DNA from: Nematostella vectensis
Lineage: Eukaryota > Cnidaria > Anthozoa > Actiniaria > Edwardsiidae
Assembly (NCBI RefSeq): GCF_932526225.1
Contig: NC_064047.1
Span: 11,914,460 to 11,978,459, forward strand
Reading direction: 5' to 3'
DNA: 64,000 nt
The notes under the pieces are model-generated. The model made no database searches. It had not been told where the DNA came from and saw only the letters and a list, made by a program, of their open reading frames with translations. Positions 39,201-50,862 of this stretch are shown here, in pieces. The translations under genes were made by a program, and so were the position numbers. Position 1 is the stretch's first letter; each line of letters opens with the position of its first letter.

Positions 39201-39885
39201 ATTGTGTAATTGGAGTGTGAGAAGTGAGAGAGAGAGGTCATGGGGTTATTAAGAAACGTGGGGGTGGTTAAGATTATGGATTATAAGATAACGAGTAAAG
39301 GTTGTTTAGGAAATGGGGTTAACAAAAAAGAGTAAAGAGAGTTGTGAATGAGGGATTATTGTGTCGAGTGGAGGAGGTAATGTAGTAGATATGGTATTAT
39401 GTGGGGATTAAAACAGTTGTGATCGGTTAATGGTGGCGAGTGTTTATGTTGCGTATATGTGAGAAGGTGATGTAGGCATTAGTGAAATCTGATAAATGAA
39501 GAGTGTAATTAATGTTGAATGGAAGGATATTGTGACATGAATATGTAGTGTAGGTTAAAATGTTTGTGATATGTAGGTGTGAAAAAATAGCCTATAAGTA
39601 AAGAATTTTTTTTTATTAATTGTTGAGAGAAAATGTAGTTAGCAGTAACTGAGGTGCGTATAGTGAGGGTGGAGGTATGCATCTAATGGGGTATCTAGTT
39701 GCGGTATGATTGGCAGGTGAAATTAAAAAATAATAGAGGTAGAATGAGTGTTGCGAAAATGCTGATAACAAAATAAAAGCGCTGTTATACGATGAAAGGA
39801 AACAATGGTGAAAATGGCTAGCACTGTGTGTAGAATCGGTAAAGTGAGGTAAAGTGAGGTAGAGTGAGGTAAAGTGAGGGCACAG
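39201..39885. other. G/T-rich strand-asymmetric segment
   Basis: The plus strand is strongly enriched in G and T and almost devoid of C (GTGATGTAGGAGGG-type sequence). It ends in GTGAGGT repeats at 39846-39880. No coding frame was seen. It abuts the C-rich Penelope-like fragment, so strand composition flips at about 39885. Confidence 0.5.
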
Positions 39886-40445
39886 CCCTAGCCACCAACC
39901 TCATAACACACCGCACCCCCACACCCCCACCACACCACACTGCACCCCCTGCCACTACACCTCACCGCCCAGCTCTCCTCCCCACACCTACCACAGAACG
40001 TGCCCTACTACCCACACCAATGTCTACATACTACATACAACCCACATACAACTCAACGACACCAATTATTATTCTGCCGTCTCCCATGACCACATACTCT
40101 CACAAGACATTTCCCTGTACATCCATCAATTGTTTCAAGACAACATTATCGATGAGCACACTCATGTTTTCTTACTCCCCCACACACCCCTGTTCTACAT
40201 GTTACCCAAAATTCACAAACCCCACACCCCAGGCCGCCCAATAATCCCAGGTTGCCAATCGTCCACCGAAAAACTCTCCATCTTTCTTGACCACTACCTC
40301 AAGAAATTTGTACCCCACATCCCGTCTACATCAAGGATACCACACACTTCCTACAAACAGTCCTCTCCCTCCCCACACCACTACCAGACACATGTTTTCT
40401 TGTCACAATTGATGTCACCTCACTCTGCACCAACATCCCACATGA
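39886..40445 (+). pseudogene. Penelope-like reverse transcriptase fragment
   Basis: The frame from about 40150 encodes [40 protein letters not shown] and, after a frame change, [19 protein letters not shown], the RT fingers and first catalytic Asp region. It stops abruptly at 40445, where sequence shared with the second TRIM locus (GGTTGCAAACTTCACATGAG) resumes, so the copy is truncated on both sides. C-rich composition separates it from its surroundings. Confidence 0.8.
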
Positions 40446-40729
40446 GGTGTTTGGGGTTGCAAACTTCACATGAGAAATGCAATTTTTTTTATCGTATAAC
40501 AGTTATTTTAGGAGTATCGCCCTGTCTCTGCTTTGTGGTTATTAAAATGAGTAGAAAACGAATAACTCATTTTCTTATGCTCTAATTGTTTTGTGTGGAA
40601 ATGGCAACATCCGCCAGCGAAAATAAAGAAATAAGAGAATAAAAGATATATTGTTTGTGTTTGTACTGCTGATATGAGTAGCAGTGTAATAACCATTTTC
40701 TTATGCTCTTCTAGTTTTTTCTTGAAGAA

Positions 40730-40915
40730 ATGGCAACATCCGCCAGCAGGCGCCTCGAGGATGAGGTGACGTGCTCTATATGTATAGAGCACTTCAACGA
40801 TCCTAGAGTGCTCCCTTGCTTCCACTCATTTTGTCGACACTGCCTGGAAGAGCTGGCAGTGCACTCTGAAGGGAGAGGAAAACTTGCGTGCCCCCTCTGT
40901 AAGGCGGAATTCCAG
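40730..40915 (+). CDS. TRIM-TLDc exon 1: RING finger
   Basis: 62 codons, donor CAG|GTAATC. It encodes EDEVTCSICIEHFNDPRVLP, CFHSFCRHCLEEL and LACPLCKAEFQ. The zinc ligands C-x2-C, C-x-H-x2-C-x2-C and C-x2-C are all present. It is nearly identical to the exon at 61757-61939. Confidence 0.88.
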
Positions 40916-43900
40916 GTAATCTGTCTATCAGAAATACATCCATTACTTAATGAGACCTGGAACAACTTTGTGTGACAAATGTTTTGCTTTACCGAAGAAA
41001 TTGATTCAACGACATTTCGAAAGAGAAAAGCGAAATTGAATTCTTCTCACAAGAAATTTGGCTCCATTTTTTTTAACACTTTATGAGTATTAAACTGTTT
41101 AAAGATAAAAAAAAATGATTATTATATTAACACAATGCAGTCTAAGATACATCCCAGCGTAGCTATGTTCTAAAGCCCTCCCTACCCTGAAGTCATATGC
41201 AAACTCCATTATAACTATATTTTACTGATTATTGTTCTAGATTTCCCAAGCAGATGTTCCGAGTTTGAAGGTGAATTTCATGATCAACAGTATTCTCTCT
41301 GTTCTATTGTTGACATCTGAAGACTCCAAGAAACCAGTTTGCGAATCGTGTGATAGTGGTGAGCCTGCCCAAGGGAGATGTAACGAGTGCGATCACTTTG
41401 TCTGTGAGCAGTGCATCTCGATTCATAAGAGATTTCGACCAGTGCAACACCACACTATCCTCAGTCTTGATGAGATCAAAAGCGGAAAGTTACTTGCAAT
41501 GAGCAAGGCTTCCTTCTGTACCAAACATAAGGGTAAAAAGCTGAAACTGTTTTGCGAATCTTGTAAGGAAGTAATTTGCCGGGACTGTACTGTTGTTGAT
41601 CATAAAAATCATGATTACCTTTTCACAAGTGATGTTATCGCTCAAGAGAAAGAAGAAATATTGGGAAGAGCAAAAAAGGTTGCATCAAAACTCACCGATA
41701 TTGAACAGGCGATGGCATTGGTAGAAGAGGCTCAACAACATCTCGAGGAAAATAAACGTGCGACCAGAAGGGATCTGGATGCGTTCATTGATAAGCAGAT
41801 AGGGGCTCTTGAGAAGATGCGATCTGATCTTAGAGGAGAGATCGAGTCAGCTTGTCAGAAGCAGCTGACTGCCCAGAGAGAGAATTTATCCATGAGACTT
41901 GCAAGTGCTCGTAGCAGTTTGGAGTTTGCTGAGAGAATGTGCAGAGATGCAAATGATGTGGATGTCTTGTCCATCAGGAATGAAGTGCTATCCCAGCTAT
42001 CGAGTCTTGCAGAGAAACCCGTGGATCAGCCTTGTATGGAGGATGGAGTTCGTCTTGTAGTGGATGAGGAGTATTGGGATTCTTTGTCAAAGAAGATCTC
42101 AGTTGAAAGGCGTACAGGTAAATTCTCTAATACAATTGTGTCCTGATTATAATTAACTGTAATCCTCTGCTATCAAACCTCACAAAGAAAATTTATTTCC
42201 ACGTTGACTGCTTTTTTCTACCCCAGTAATTCGATGCCTTATCTCGTGGTAATGTAAAAAGTAATTTTTGTTCTTCCATTCATGTAAGTTTTCTAAGTAT
42301 GTATACCCCGTATGTATTATTCCTATTTATTATGTTATGGGCAGCGACCGAAGGGAGCAAAGCCGCAGTTCTAATCTAAATATAATTGAGCACGAGCATT
42401 TCGCGACGAGTAGAATACATAACAGCATACCATAAATCACAAGCCTTTGTTTATAATATTTCTTGATAAAAAGCAATTCGGTTGTAGATCTTTTGCTGAA
42501 TGGTAGTTCTACAAGCAAAAGGTGGTTACGGGTTAGGTTTATTCGTAAGAATAATGGTGATCAAGTCCAGCATTGGTGACATTTCGATGATTGTCCTATG
42601 TATACATTTTTTTCAGGAGGGGATTTCGATCCTTTCTGTAATTGACAGAGCTATGCCTTTTACAAAAATTCAATCTTGATGATAGAACTTTGGGCCCAGA
42701 ATACTCTAGGAATCTTGAATATGAGGCAGGAGTTTGAGCGACCACACAACAACATGCAGCGACAATCTGTACTAACCCTTTGGGTGACACACATATACAC
42801 TGACTTTATTTGTTTGAGACATGATGAGGATAAGAAATTTTGCCTTCTTGATAAAAAGAGTATTGGTTACTTATCTGGTGATGGTGTAATTTTCGGCGAA
42901 GGGATTTTGATCCTTTCTGTAATTGACAGAGAGTGTCTTTTGACACAAATCCAATCCTGATGGTGGAACTTTGGGCCCAGAATACTCTAGGAATCTTGAT
43001 TTGGGGCAGGACTTTGTACGACCACACAACAACAGCAGCAACAATTTGTACTAACCCTTTGGGTGACACACATATACACTGACTTTATTTGTTTGAGACA
43101 TGATGAGGATAAGGAATTGTGCCTTCTTGATAAAAAGAGTATCGGTTACTTATCTGGTGATGGTGTAACTCCGTTTGTAGGTCTTGAGCAGTCCGCCATC
43201 CTCAGCGGCAAAGGTTCAAAGTACCTTCGAGATCTCTTGGGATTCCTGCAGCCCGTGCAGCAAAGTCCCAAGAGTCGCTGGGTCAGATGTTTCTCAGCAA
43301 AGAGAGATGGCTGGGCTGCCAGTACCTTCCACGAAAAATGCGACGGCAAAGCGCCGAACATCGTACTCGTAAGCGTTGGAGGAAGATACGTGTTTGGTGG
43401 CTACTCTGACGTAGCGTGGACAAGTGAGTACACTAATGAATACGAGAAGGGTCGTATCAGGGTGAGGGTCGAAATGTCTGATCATGTTTGTAAATTATTG
43501 TTTGTAAACTATTTTTTGTTCATTATTTGTTAATTAATAGAATTTCGAATATTATTTTTTACCGTTGTTTCGACTGAAAATACAACTTTAACCTCCATTG
43601 AAGGGTTGTGGGTAAGGGATCAATTGTATCTTTTTCCCATCGGCAATTCAATCACCATCCTTTAGATGTATTTCATTGACATCCCTATTCTTTCATCAGA
43701 GGAGATACTAGTTATTATATAAAATAGAACATAGCTACGCTGGGATGTATCTTAGACTGCATTGTGTTAATATAATAATCATTTTTTTTATTTTCTTCAA
43801 AGTGAGTAACCGAGGATACCAGTCCTCCAGCACGTCATTTTTGTTCACGCTGTGTCACAAGAATGGCTACCGCCCTGAAAAGTTGCCATTGAGGCGCACG

Positions 43901-44125
43901 CCAGATGAAAGCGCCATTTGTGACATTATATATTACGGTCCGGTGTTTGGTGGTGGTTGGGACATGTGTATCGCTAACAACGCGGGGGATAATGCAGAGT
44001 CCTTTACGCGGTTACAAACGTACGCTCATCCCCAGGGCGAGTGTGACGTCTTTGCTGGCACCTGGTCATTCAGACCCGACGAAATGGAGGTGTTTCACGA
44101 GGTGGTGAACGGAATACAGCTTTGA
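40730..44125 (+). CDS. RING / B-box / B-box / coiled-coil / TLDc protein (TRIM-like)
   Basis: Four coding exons with consistent phases: 40730-40915, 41241-42117, 43181-43423 and 43803-44125 (stop TGA), giving about 540 residues. The order is an N-terminal C3HC4 RING, two B-box zinc fingers, a long coiled coil and a C-terminal TLDc-like domain. RING-B-box-coiled-coil proteins are usually E3 ubiquitin ligases. TLDc domains occur in TBC1D24/OXR1-type proteins and in plain TLD proteins; the combination is not one of the common TRIM C-terminal classes. The start ATG lies 3 bases after AAG, downstream of a T-rich tract; a non-coding first exon upstream is likely. Substrate and role are unknown. Confidence 0.85.
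41105..41170. repeat. Intronic inverted repeat, left arm (intron 1 of TRIM-TLDc)
   Basis: About 66 bp, nearly perfectly complementary to 43727-43793 in intron 3. The only clear difference is one base in an A/T homopolymer. The shared core is CATAGCTACGCTGGGATGTA read on the right arm. Confidence 0.88.
41241..42117 (+). CDS. TRIM-TLDc exon 2: two B-boxes and coiled coil
   Basis: The acceptor is ATTGTTCTAG and the donor is ACAG|GTAAAT. The exon is 877 nt, entering in phase 0 and leaving in phase 1. Residues begin ISQADVPSLKVNFMINSILS, the usual RING-to-B-box linker. B-box 1 is VCESCDSGEPAQGRC to CEQCISIH; B-box 2 is FCTKHKGKKLKLFCESCKEV to CRDCTVVDHKNHDY. About 170 residues rich in E, K, L and A follow (coiled coil), ending VVDEEYWDSLSKKISVERRT. 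Confidence 0.88.
42618..43169. repeat. 280-bp direct repeat in intron 2 of TRIM-TLDc
   Basis: Copies at 42618-42888 and 42899-43169 share GATCCTTTCTGTAATTGACA, GGGCCCAGAATACTCTAGGA and TTTGGGTGACACACATATAC. The second copy ends in the polypyrimidine region just before exon 3. Confidence 0.88.
43181..43423 (+). CDS. TRIM-TLDc exon 3: TLDc domain, first half
   Basis: The acceptor is TCCGTTTGTAG and the donor is A|GTGAGT, phase 1 to 1. It encodes SAILSGKGSKYLRDLLGFLQ, then RWVRCFSAKRDGWAASTFHE, KCDGKAPNIVLVSV and YVFGGYSDVAW. The FHxKCDxK...VLV and FGGYSDxxW motifs are hallmarks of TLDc-type domains. Confidence 0.88.
43727..43793. repeat. Intronic inverted repeat, right arm (intron 3 of TRIM-TLDc)
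   Basis: The partner of 41105-41170. It ends about 9 bp before the acceptor of exon 4, so the arm overlaps the polypyrimidine tract of that exon. Confidence 0.88.
43803..44125 (+). CDS. TRIM-TLDc exon 4: TLDc domain, second half, and stop
   Basis: The acceptor is TTTTCTTCAAAG and the exon enters in phase 1. It encodes SSTSFLFTLCHKNGYRPEKL, CDIIYYGPVFGGGWDMCI and a C-terminal FRPDEMEVFHEV, ending with TGA at 44123-44125. The FGGG-D pattern and terminal EVF-V strand close the TLDc fold. Confidence 0.86.
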
Positions 44126-44945
44126 ACGCCTGTAAAGTGACAATAGACATAAAGACGTGTAAACATTTGTTAGTTGGTACTGTGTCATGAAATTACTGAT
44201 TTTGAATAACGCTTCACCATCTTGTGATGTGACCCGCGGTGCATCTTAGGTAGCATGTAAATCACAAAATATCACATGCTGTGAAAAAAACCCGCTAGCG
44301 AGGGTTACGGCACACGTTACTTTAGTCCAACCTTATTTAAAAACGTGTACATCTCGAGTATATATATCCCAATTTTATAACACAAATGCAAATTGTAAAT
44401 TTAAATAATTATTCATATAAGCTGTTAGAAACAATATGTTGTTTGGTCTAGATAACCACGTACAAGTTGTGTGTGTGTTTTTTACTTCTTTTTTAAAAAT
44501 TAAGAACGATGCCTAACACGTGTGTCTTTGCGTAGAGGGGAAGGGGAAGGGACTCCGATATTAGCAAGGTACAAGGCGAGGAAGTGCAATCAATTAGATG
44601 GCTCCTGGGGGTAAATAAATATTGAAGCTCAAATGCGTGCCTGGTGGAGGCTGGTTGACTCCCTTTGCAAACTCAAGCAAAAATGCAGAGCGTTGCAATA
44701 TTGGGGGTTCTAAGAAACTCAGACCGTACTAAACTTTCTAATGTAGCGATGCACGACTCTATGACGCGGAAAAAAAGAATTTTAAAAACACAAAATTTAA
44801 TATATATAAGGTATGGTAAACCACACCCGACGCAAAAATACCAAAAAATCTTATAAGACAGAGTCTGATATATATAGAACAACAAGTTAAATGAAATTAA
44901 TAACTATGAATAGAAAGACCCTCGACATAAAACCAAATTGAGAAC
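44126..44945. other. 3' flank of TRIM-TLDc, nothing recognised
   Basis: Probable 3' UTR, then AT-rich intergenic DNA without a supported feature. Confidence 0.4.
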
Positions 44946-45075
44946 ATTAAAGCGCGCGCGCACTCTTATCTTCGACATAACGACATAAGATTAAAAAAAA
45001 CATGTTTTTTTTCTTTTATGTCCTGATGTCTATGTTGTTATGACGGGCTAAACATAGTGCGCGCGCCCATGTTGT
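44946..45075. repeat. Imperfect hairpin with GCGCGCGC ends
   Basis: AAAGCGCGCGCGCACTCTTA on the left and TAGTGCGCGCGCCC on the right flank a centre AAAAAAAACATGTTTTTTTT, with GACATAA repeats between. It resembles a small MITE; the arms are imperfect. Confidence 0.45.
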
Positions 45076-45570
45076 TATGTTGCTAGTGTGCATTATTAAG
45101 CAACCACAAACTAGCTATCAAAACAGGACGACACAAAACCCCTGAACGAAAAACGTGCCCAATATGCTTGGTCAAAGTCGAGGACGAGGAACAACACTGA
45201 TAAAATGCCCGGCATATAATGAATTAAAGGAACGAATAAATGTATGGGTTTTTTAAATTCGCAACAAAACAGATTTGAAAGCGATTGCTCAGTTTGAACC
45301 AGGAGAGCGCGACAAAAGAAATAGCCCAATTTTTTTGGGAAGCAACAAAAATAAGGGAAAGTGCGTTGTAATTAGATCTATAATGACATCGCTACAAAGT
45401 AAGATGATGAAAAACATCAGGGATAGGAGAAAGACTTGAATACCTGCTGTCTTTTTTTAATATGAATGTATTCGGCAAAACTCGTGAATCAAAGATGAAA
45501 AGGTGCCAAATAAAATTATTGAATTGGATGAGCATGAGGGGGGGAGTCTGTTCGCTTCTATTGTGTTCGA

Positions 45571-45620
45571 TATGTGACTGCTGAGCTCGTGCGCCTTGCT
45601 TGACAGGAGGCGGAACAGAA
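45571..45620 (+). promoter_or_regulatory. Partial copy of the TRIM promoter-like block
   Basis: TATGTGACTGCTGAGCTCGT and CTTGACAGGAGGCGG match the start of the block at 59670, then the similarity stops. No RING exon follows within the next kilobases. Confidence 0.35.
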
Positions 45621-45862
45621 AAACAGATTTGGCGTGTGATGAAAAACGAGAAACAAATGAGACATTTCTTGGAAAAGTAGATTGGACATCAGTTCGGGCA
45701 ACACAACAAAACTTTAAATAGTAGCAATATTTGATACATGACTTGCTTGAATTGTAAAGACCGCCCCACGACACACTTGTAAACTTGCAATGCAACGGTG
45801 TTTTCTCGTTTTCTGTAAGCGTATATAAATTCGTGGATGAATAAAGTAGCATATCTGTACCC

Positions 45863-46837
45863 TGTTGTTGTGGTGGAGTGGCCTCTCTATAAAATTATAC
45901 CACTTGTGAGGGTGGTTGTTGTGGTGGAGTGGCCTCTCTATAAAATTATACCACTTGTGAGGGTGGTTGTTGTGGTGGAGTAGCCTCTCTATAAAATTAT
46001 ACCACTTGTGAGGGTGGTTGTTGTGGTGGAGTGGCCTCTCTATAAAATTATACCACTTGTGAGGGTGGTTGTTGTGGTGGAGTGGCCTCTCTATAAAATT
46101 ATACCACTTGTGAGGGTGGTTGTTGTGGTGGAGTGGCCTCTCTATAAAATATACCACTTGTGAGGGTGGTTGTTGTGGTGGAGTGGCCTCTCTATAAAAT
46201 TATACCACTTGTGAGGCTGGTTGTTGTGGTGGAGTAGCCTCTCTATAAAATTATATCACTTGTGAGGGTGGTTGTTGTGGTGGAGTGGCCTCTATATAAA
46301 ATTATACCACTTGTGAGGGTGGTTGTTGTGGTGGAGTGGCCTCTCTATAAATTTATACCACTTGTGAGGGTGGTTGTTGTGGTGGAGTAGCCTCTCTATA
46401 AAATTATACCACTTGTGAGGGTGGTTGTTGTGGTGGAGTGGCCTCTCTATAAAATTATACCACTTGTGAGGGTGGTTGTTGTGGTGGAGTGGCCTCTCTA
46501 TAAAATTATACCACTTGTGAGGGTGGTTGTTGTGGTGGAGTGGCCTCTCTATAAAATTATACCACTTGTGAGGGTGGTTGTTGTGGTGGAGTGGCCTCTC
46601 TATAAAATTATACCACTTGTGAGGGTGGTTGTTGTGGTGGAGTAGCCTCTCTATAAAATTATACCACTTGTGAGGGTGGTTGTTGTGGTGGAGTGGCCTC
46701 TCTATAAAATTATACCACTTGTGAGGGTGGTTGTTGTGGTGGAGTGGCCTCTCTATAAAATTATACCACTTGTGAGGGTGGTTGTTGTGGTGGAGTGGCC
46801 TCTCTATAAAATTATACCACTTGTGAGGCTGGTTAAG
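45863..46837. repeat. 51-bp minisatellite, 19 copies
   Basis: The unit contains CTCTATAAAATTATACCACT followed by TGTGAGGGTGGTTGTTGTGG and TGGAGTGGC. One copy (near 46145) lacks a base. Because 51 is a multiple of three, frames stay open on both strands (a 17-residue repeat, WYNFIERPLHHNNHPHK on minus). One TATAAAA-like box occurs per unit. Confidence 0.97.
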
Positions 46838-47066
46838 CGGCAATGCCACCACCTTACTTCCGGTAGATTACGTAACTATCTCCAATCATTTGTAATGGTA
46901 CGCGAAAAATATTACAAAATTGTAAAAGCAGTGTGCCTATTAGAAGTTTCTTTGAGGAGGTGACTGATAATTTAGAGCGGATGGTCTGTTAAATATCGCG
47001 GATTCTAATAGATTCTTTCGTTTTTTGCCGGTTGAGGTTTCCGTCTGCCAACAGTGAGCTGGTGGC
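46838..47066. other. Spacer between two minisatellites
   Basis: Unique sequence with no recognised feature. Confidence 0.4.
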
Positions 47067-49296
47067 AATGCTGCTTTAACTAGACGAGTATTCCAGGGGT
47101 ATAGAATTATCGGTTATCGCTTTTTGGGGCAGTGAAATTTTCCAATGCTGCTTTAACTGGAGGAGTATTCCAGGGGTGTAGAATTATCGGCTATCGCTTT
47201 TTGGGGCAGTGAAATTTTCCAATGCTGCTTTAACTAGACGAGTATTCCAGGGGTATAGAATTATCGGCTATCGCTTTTTGGGGCAGTGAAATTTTCCAAT
47301 GCTGCTTTAACTAGACGAGTATTCCAGGGGTATAGAATTATCGGTTCTGGCTTTTGGGGCAGTGAAATTTTCCAAAGCTGCTTTTAACTAGACGACTAAT
47401 CCAGGGGTATAGAATTATCGGTTATCGCTTTTTGGGGCATTGAAATTTTCCAATGCTGCTTTAACTAGACGAGTATTCCAGAGGTATAGAATTATCGGTT
47501 ATCGATTTTTGGGGCAGTGAAATATTTTGATGCTGCTTTAACTAGATGAGTATTCCAGGGGTGTAGAATTATCGGCTATTGCTTTTTGGGGCAGTGAAAT
47601 TTTCCAATGCTGCTATAACTATACAAGTATTCCAGGGGTATAGAATTATCGGTTATCGCTTTTTGGGGCAGTGAAATTTTCCAATGCTGCTTTAAGTAGA
47701 CAAGTATTCCAGGGGTATAGAATTATCGGCTATCGCTTTTTGGGGCAGTGAAATTTTCCAATGCTGCCTTAACTAGACGAGTATTCCAGGGGTATAGAAT
47801 TATCGGTTATCGCTTTTTGGGGCAGTGAAATTTTCCAATGCTGCTTTAAGTAGACAAGTATTCCAGGGGTATAGAATTATCGGCTATCGCTTTTTGGGGC
47901 AGTGAAATTTTCCAATGCTCCTTAACTAGACGACTATTCCAGGGGTATAGAATTATCGGCTATCGCTTTTTGGGGCAGTGAAATTTTCCAATGCTGCTTT
48001 AACTAGACGAGTATTTCAGGGGTATAGAATTATCGGCTATCGCTTTTTGGGGCAGTGCAATTTTCCAATGCTGCTTTAACTAGACGAGTATTCCAGGGGT
48101 ATAGAATTATCGGCTATCGCTTTTTGGGGCAGTGAAATTTTCCAATGCTGCTTTAACTAGACGAGTATTCCAGGGGTATAGAATTATCGGTTCTGGCTTT
48201 TGGGGCAGTGAAATTTTCCAAAGCTGCTTTTAACTAGACGACTAATCCAGGGGTATAGAATTATCGGTTATCGCTTTTTGGGGCATTGAAATTTTCCAAT
48301 GCTGCTTTAACTAGACGAGTATTCCAGAGGTATAGAATTATCGGTTATCGATTTTTGGGGCAGTGAAATATTTTGATGCTGCTTTAACTAGATGAGTATT
48401 CCAGGGGTGTAGAATTATCGGCTATTGCTTTTTGGGGCAGTGAAATTTTCCAATGCTGCTATAACTATACAAGTATTCCAGGGGTATAGAATTATCGGTT
48501 ATCGCTTTTTGGGGCAGTGAAATTTTCCAATGCTGCTTTAAGTAGACAAGTATTCCAGGGGTATAGAATTATCGGCTATCGCTTTTTGGGGCAGTGAAAT
48601 TTTCCAATGCTGCCTTAACTAGACGAGTATTCCAGGGGTATAGAATTATCGGTTATCGCTTTTTGGGGCAGTGAAATTTTCCAATGCTGCTTTAAGTAGA
48701 CAAGTATTCCAGGGGTATAGAATTATCGGCTATCGCTTTTTGGGGCAGTGAAATTTTCCAATGCTCCTTAACTAGACGACTATTCCAGGGGTATAGAATT
48801 ATCGGCTATCGCTTTTTGGGGCAGTGAAATTTTCCAATGCTGCTTTAACTAGACGAGTATTTCAGGGGTATAGAATTATCGGCTATCGCTTTTTGGGGCA
48901 GTGCAATTTTCCAATGCTCCTAAACTAGACGAGTATTCCAGGGGTATAGAATTATCGGCTATCGCTTTTTGGGGCAGTGAAATTTTCCAATGCTCCTTTA
49001 ACTAGACGAGTATTCCAGGGGTATAGAATTATCGGCTATCGCTTTTTGGGGCAGTGAAATTTTCCAATGCTGCTTTAACTAGACGAGTATTCCAGGGGTA
49101 TAGAGATATGGGCTATGGCTTTTTGGGGCAGTGAAATTTTCCAATGCTGTTTTAACTAGACGACTATTCCAGGGGTATAGAATTATCGGCTATCGCTTTT
49201 TGGGGCAGTGAAATTTTCCAATGCTGCTTTAACTAGACGACTATTCCAGGGGTATAGAATTATCGGCTATCGCTTTTTGGGGCAGTGAAATTTTCC
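47067..49296. repeat. 77-bp minisatellite, about 29 copies, with an 11-unit higher-order duplication
   Basis: The unit starts AATGCTGCTTTAACTAGACG and ends GGGGCAGTGAAATTTTCC. A characteristic variant series (GGTTCTGGCTTTTGG, then AAAGCTGCTTTTAACTAGAC, then GAAATATTTTGATG, and so on) occurs at about 47342-48070 and again at about 48188-48915, offset about 846 bp or 11 units. Confidence 0.97.
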
Positions 49297-49798
49297 TGGA
49301 GCTCTGCCATCCCATGCACCCTCTGTTTTGCTATTACTTCATGCGCGAATGTTTATTCGGCTGAAATCTTTACCGTTTTTTTTTTGTCAGAATGGCTTTG
49401 TTTTCTGAAAATTTTGCTCTTGCTGTTCCTATTTTTGTTGGTATTTGTCAACCCCCCCCCCTACACACACTTTAAATATCAAAAAGTCTATCCCTTAACA
49501 TAATATAAACACACATTTGCATTTTTCTAGAATAACCCGGTCATGCCTATCGTAAATAGGGACATTCGCTATGAATCACGACAAGTGTCCCAGTTTTGTA
49601 AATGATACTAATACTCAGACAATTTAATTCACTGATTATCGAACCTGGCTAATATTTCTCCTACCTCATATCCTCAAACCCTAAGCATTTAAATACATCT
49701 TCTAGTGACTTTAAACAATACAACACACGCACATGGATATTGGCCCTTCTTATCTCGCTGTTTTTGACACGAATGACTTGAGAGAGAGAGAGAGAGAG

Positions 49799-49871
<73 letters not shown>

Positions 49872-50862
49872 GAGTTTAAAAATTGAAATATCTTAAAAAT
49901 TGCTTTGACCATCCACAATGTGCTAACAATATTGTAATAACAATATAATTGTTTCCTTAGTTGATAACATTTATTATTTTATTCACATAAGTGCAAAGTA
50001 AACAACAATATCTATTTATGCTATCATATGTAACACCCGCCCCTACATACTCTGCCAAAACAATAATTGGCGTCCCGACAATATCAGTTACAATAACATT
50101 AACAATACAAATAACATGGTAACTATCGCGACCAGAGGAGCTAATTTCCTCAGCTATGCATAATACAGCTTGATAAATAGTGGTCAGTTCTTACAAAAGC
50201 TCAGCACACCGTCTTTGATAAACTTGATAAAGTTAATATCGCGACTTTAAAAAGACAATACGTCTCTAGAAAAAAATGTTCTGAACTAACAAACATAAAG
50301 TTCTTGGTGGCTGTTCCGTAACCTATTTCACCCTCCTATTCGCCTTGGGTTTCTTTTGTTTGTTGCTTACGCCACCCTCAACATTAATGCTTGTAACACT
50401 TGAGAAATAATTATAACACCTGTTATTTCCTTGCAATCTTTTCCGTTACTTTCAACCGTAGCTTTAACCCGTTACTTTCATCTTGCAAAAGAACTTCAGG
50501 AAGTGTTGCTCCCAGTTTTATTTGACGAGTTAGTATACAAATGGTGCACTGTGGTAGTAGTGCGTTACTCCCTAGGGGGTCTGTAACGCAAAGACCCCTC
50601 CATCACCGTTACCAAACCCACCCGCACGCGTGGTTGGCACGGCAGACGACTGCGCGTTGATTCCGCAATTCCCGTACGTGCAACTTCCTGAATTTTATTC
50701 AGCATGACCGTACTGCTGTGGTTCAGTACGAGTATAATGAGGTTGTAATGTGCAGACTCCTGTTCCAACAAGTTAATACTTTGGCTGTCCAACCTCATCG
50801 TACGTCAACCTAACCGGAGGATTTTGCTTCCGCTGTGGTCTCTCGGTTCTATCTCCCTTACT
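49297..50862. other. Intergenic, with (AG)n tract
   Basis: It contains a short poly-C run near 49451 and a perfect-to-near-perfect (AG)n microsatellite at about 49781-49874. No gene was supported. Confidence 0.6.

Noticed and set aside
44946-45075. Microrna-like precursor
   Set aside because: The arms are imperfect and mostly low-complexity (GCGCGC and A/T runs). A decayed MITE is more likely.
45714-46963. Repeat proteins of 147-186 residues on either strand
   Set aside because: The 51-bp unit is a multiple of three, so frames stay open by arithmetic. One copy has a 1-bp deletion that breaks them. No splice or start context was seen.
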